Part shown: positions 63,601-64,000 of the stretch, piece by piece
Layout: every line of letters begins with the position of its first letter
How positions within the stretch are numbered: the first letter of the stretch is position 1
Origin: Planctomycetia bacterium
GTDB lineage: Bacteria; Planctomycetota; Planctomycetia; Pirellulales; PNKZ01
Assembly: GCA_021413845.1 (NCBI GenBank)
Contig: JAIOPP010000020.1
Location: 1-64,000 of the forward strand
Direction of reading: 5' to 3'
DNA: 64,000 nt
Made by a program: the position numbers and the translations under genes
The notes under the pieces: model-generated
What the model was told of the DNA's origin: nothing
The model's database searches: none
The model's input: only the letters and a program-made list of their open reading frames with translations

Positions 63601-64000
63601 CCAACAAAATCCACCGAATGAATACGATCTGAAACGCCGCGACTGGGAGGCCTTCCTGCTGCGGAGCGAGCCGTTTTTCTGGAACACGGCGATGTATCTC
63701 ATCGCGTTCTGCTTCGCCGCCGCGGCTTGGCTCGGCTATCGCAAGCCGCTGAACCGAATCTCGTTTTGGATCGTCGCCGCGACGTTCGTCGTGCATACCG
63801 CCGCGTTGATCTTGCGGATCTACGTCACCGAGCGGCCGCCGGTTACCAATCTTTACTCTTCGGCCGTCTTCATCGGATGGGCCGCGGTGTTGCTCGGTTT
63901 GATTCTCGAAGCCGTTTACAAGAACGGCTTCGGCAACGTCGTGTCGTCGCTTGCCGGTTTGGGATCTCTCTTGATCGCGTGGCTTCTCTCGCGTCAAGGA
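60605..64000 (+). CDS. fused ResB-CcsA cytochrome c maturation protein (3' truncated)
   Basis: The frame runs open from ATG 60605 to the end of the window, 1132 codons. The N-terminal part is ResB/Ccs1-like (PLASIKFTIVLFALSIFLVF followed by TGTLAQ), with several membrane helices and a long outer domain (LSVVENSGWMLPYVSCMIVA near its end). A ~400-residue mostly soluble segment follows. Membrane helices then resume with CcsA-type sequence (RPPVTNLYSSAVFIGW), and the gene is cut at the edge before the usual heme-handling WWD region would be expected. System II attaches heme to c-type cytochromes outside the membrane. Confidence 0.88.
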   Translation, partial: MALDLSYKQPATDTAERVRTRASTGPWSTVRAVLMPLASIKFTIVLFALSIFLVFTGTLAQTKEDVWQVIHHWFRVDPRYLFTDAFPWINPRELFVRIPLDIFCIDMFWGDNPPQTNLGLWFPRGWFIGMLMFVNLLAAHTVRFSIQAKGTRLFAGLGVIALGCFATWLAIESGSSDDGILEGAVIEWETLWKLMLLALTATTFAAGAAFFLLQRHRTVERWAAATTAVVCGGVLAYALVQGEMLIYPDAMRILWQLIKATGAGLILLAGCWMVFKKRAGIVLLHGGIGLMFLHEFVVGMWHKEGQMPIFEGTRSNWVQDIRTVELALIEEGPTDDKVTVVPQRLLEQKGTVTSERLKELPFEIRIVEYFKNSKFRTKGPFEKTLATAGLGTEMTIDERPIVTGTDAGKETNLPAIFVEFISKSADHKSLGTYLVGIEFWLVDWQLGVLPPQTVEVDGKNYLIELRHQRTYKPYVIEAKEVKQDRYLGGEKTKSYSSLVHVIDKERDIDRGELIRMNSPMRFAGETFYQSGYSEAGRKLTTLSVVENSGWMLPYVSCMIVAVGMLAQFGIVLLRFLSRQQKPGDELKAPADARSKIAAPKSEREEPATRKQKGKAAFSAPPPMAHEEKSSFRSRYGIAIAVLLLVSLFEANLIRPPKPDDRGMDLAAFGRLPVGYESRVKPLDALARNSLVDLLNKQSFKFDYADRKAKSNSAVRWLLDVAVGKRETEDYQVFRIDNEDLVKALGLTPVPNMSYSWKQILEKTRPAASSPTGEELPELLVQAGQAREKADANKKLDASEREVVKLYQRMMLYKAIEAAFDDAGSRIQNKKDPAGEDPSIAWSSLLLELLQVTKKSAELEQTAKQPPMAVPLKDGSWITVVDASLLRYFNTSDHATDIAAVERQLGAMPDRWKLLLNDLDLQTRQARGNTAELAEIESKRRQIRSMQTATGKLAKLFALRNDPQKQLGPAGEKFLDILDAYRKGDAPAFNADVAAYRELIQQNPPNEYDLKRRDWEAFLLRSEPFFWNTAMYLIAFCFAAAAWLGYRKPLNRISFWIVAATFVVHTAALILRIYVTERPPVTNLYSSAVFIGWAAVLLGLILEAVYKNGFGNVVSSLAGLGSLLIAWLLSRQG

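Overview
The window looks like a chromosome segment of a planctomycete, probably near the Pirellulales. The assignment rests on gene content, not on a marker gene. It is GC-rich, and several proteins resemble families I know mainly from planctomycetes: a MoxR/DUF58/VWA/DUF4175 cluster, an ExbB-like channel with two divergent ExbD-like partners, a fused ResB-CcsA cytochrome c maturation protein, very large exported repeat proteins, and many ATGA start/stop overlaps. No rRNA, tRNA, CRISPR array, insertion sequence or prophage gene was recognised.

Layout. 1-9174: aerobic respiration cluster with cytochrome oxidase subunits I, III and IV, heme A synthase, heme O synthase, an ABC exporter pair, a SCO1-type copper chaperone, a DUF420 protein, a small CPGC membrane protein and DUF983; subunit II probably lies upstream of the window. 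9342-26124: a small membrane protein, then a nearly gap-free co-directional run of nine genes (PQQ-like propeller, MoxR ATPase, DUF58, two VWA membrane proteins, a DUF4175 coiled-coil giant, a Lys/Pro-rich exported protein, a Tat-exported toroid-repeat protein and an NPCBM-like protein). 26143-26231: a REP-like inverted repeat. 26268-37838: metabolic and envelope genes, including apgM, a phosphoglucose-isomerase-like probable pseudoenzyme, a Rieske protein, an HpcH/HpaI aldolase, an ABC ATPase with a large membrane partner, a MazG-like protein, a TPR metalloprotease-like protein and a Cof-type phosphatase. 38118-49020: an exported STN-like protein, a TIGR03960-like radical SAM protein, an exported isoaspartate methyltransferase, a VOC protein, a 946-base gap, a primary-type sigma-70 factor, a ParE/RelE-type toxin-antitoxin pair, a SAM hydrolase, bioA and an SGNH hydrolase. 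49034-53712: a three-gene proton-channel operon. 53961-56070: a candidate small RNA, a Gly/Tyr-rich exported protein, and queD and queC. 56471-64000: envelope proteins (a HTH protein with a C-terminal membrane anchor, an OmpA-like protein, a duplicated-domain lipoprotein) and the 3'-truncated ResB-CcsA fusion.

How the genes fit together. The two ends encode respiratory maturation: heme A supply, copper delivery and oxidase subunits at the left, and c-type heme attachment at the right. The 9.7-26 kb run looks like one co-translated envelope module, in which a MoxR AAA+ ATPase acts with three MIDAS-containing VWA proteins and several exported partners.

The best candidates for something undescribed are the ExbB/ExbD-like operon at 49-53.7 kb, where only one of the two ExbD-like proteins keeps the membrane aspartate, and the nine-gene MoxR/VWA module. 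Smaller curiosities are a 7-nt tandem repeat placed directly against three start codons, an intrinsic terminator in the sigma-factor leader, the PGI-like pseudoenzyme and the exported isoaspartate methyltransferase.
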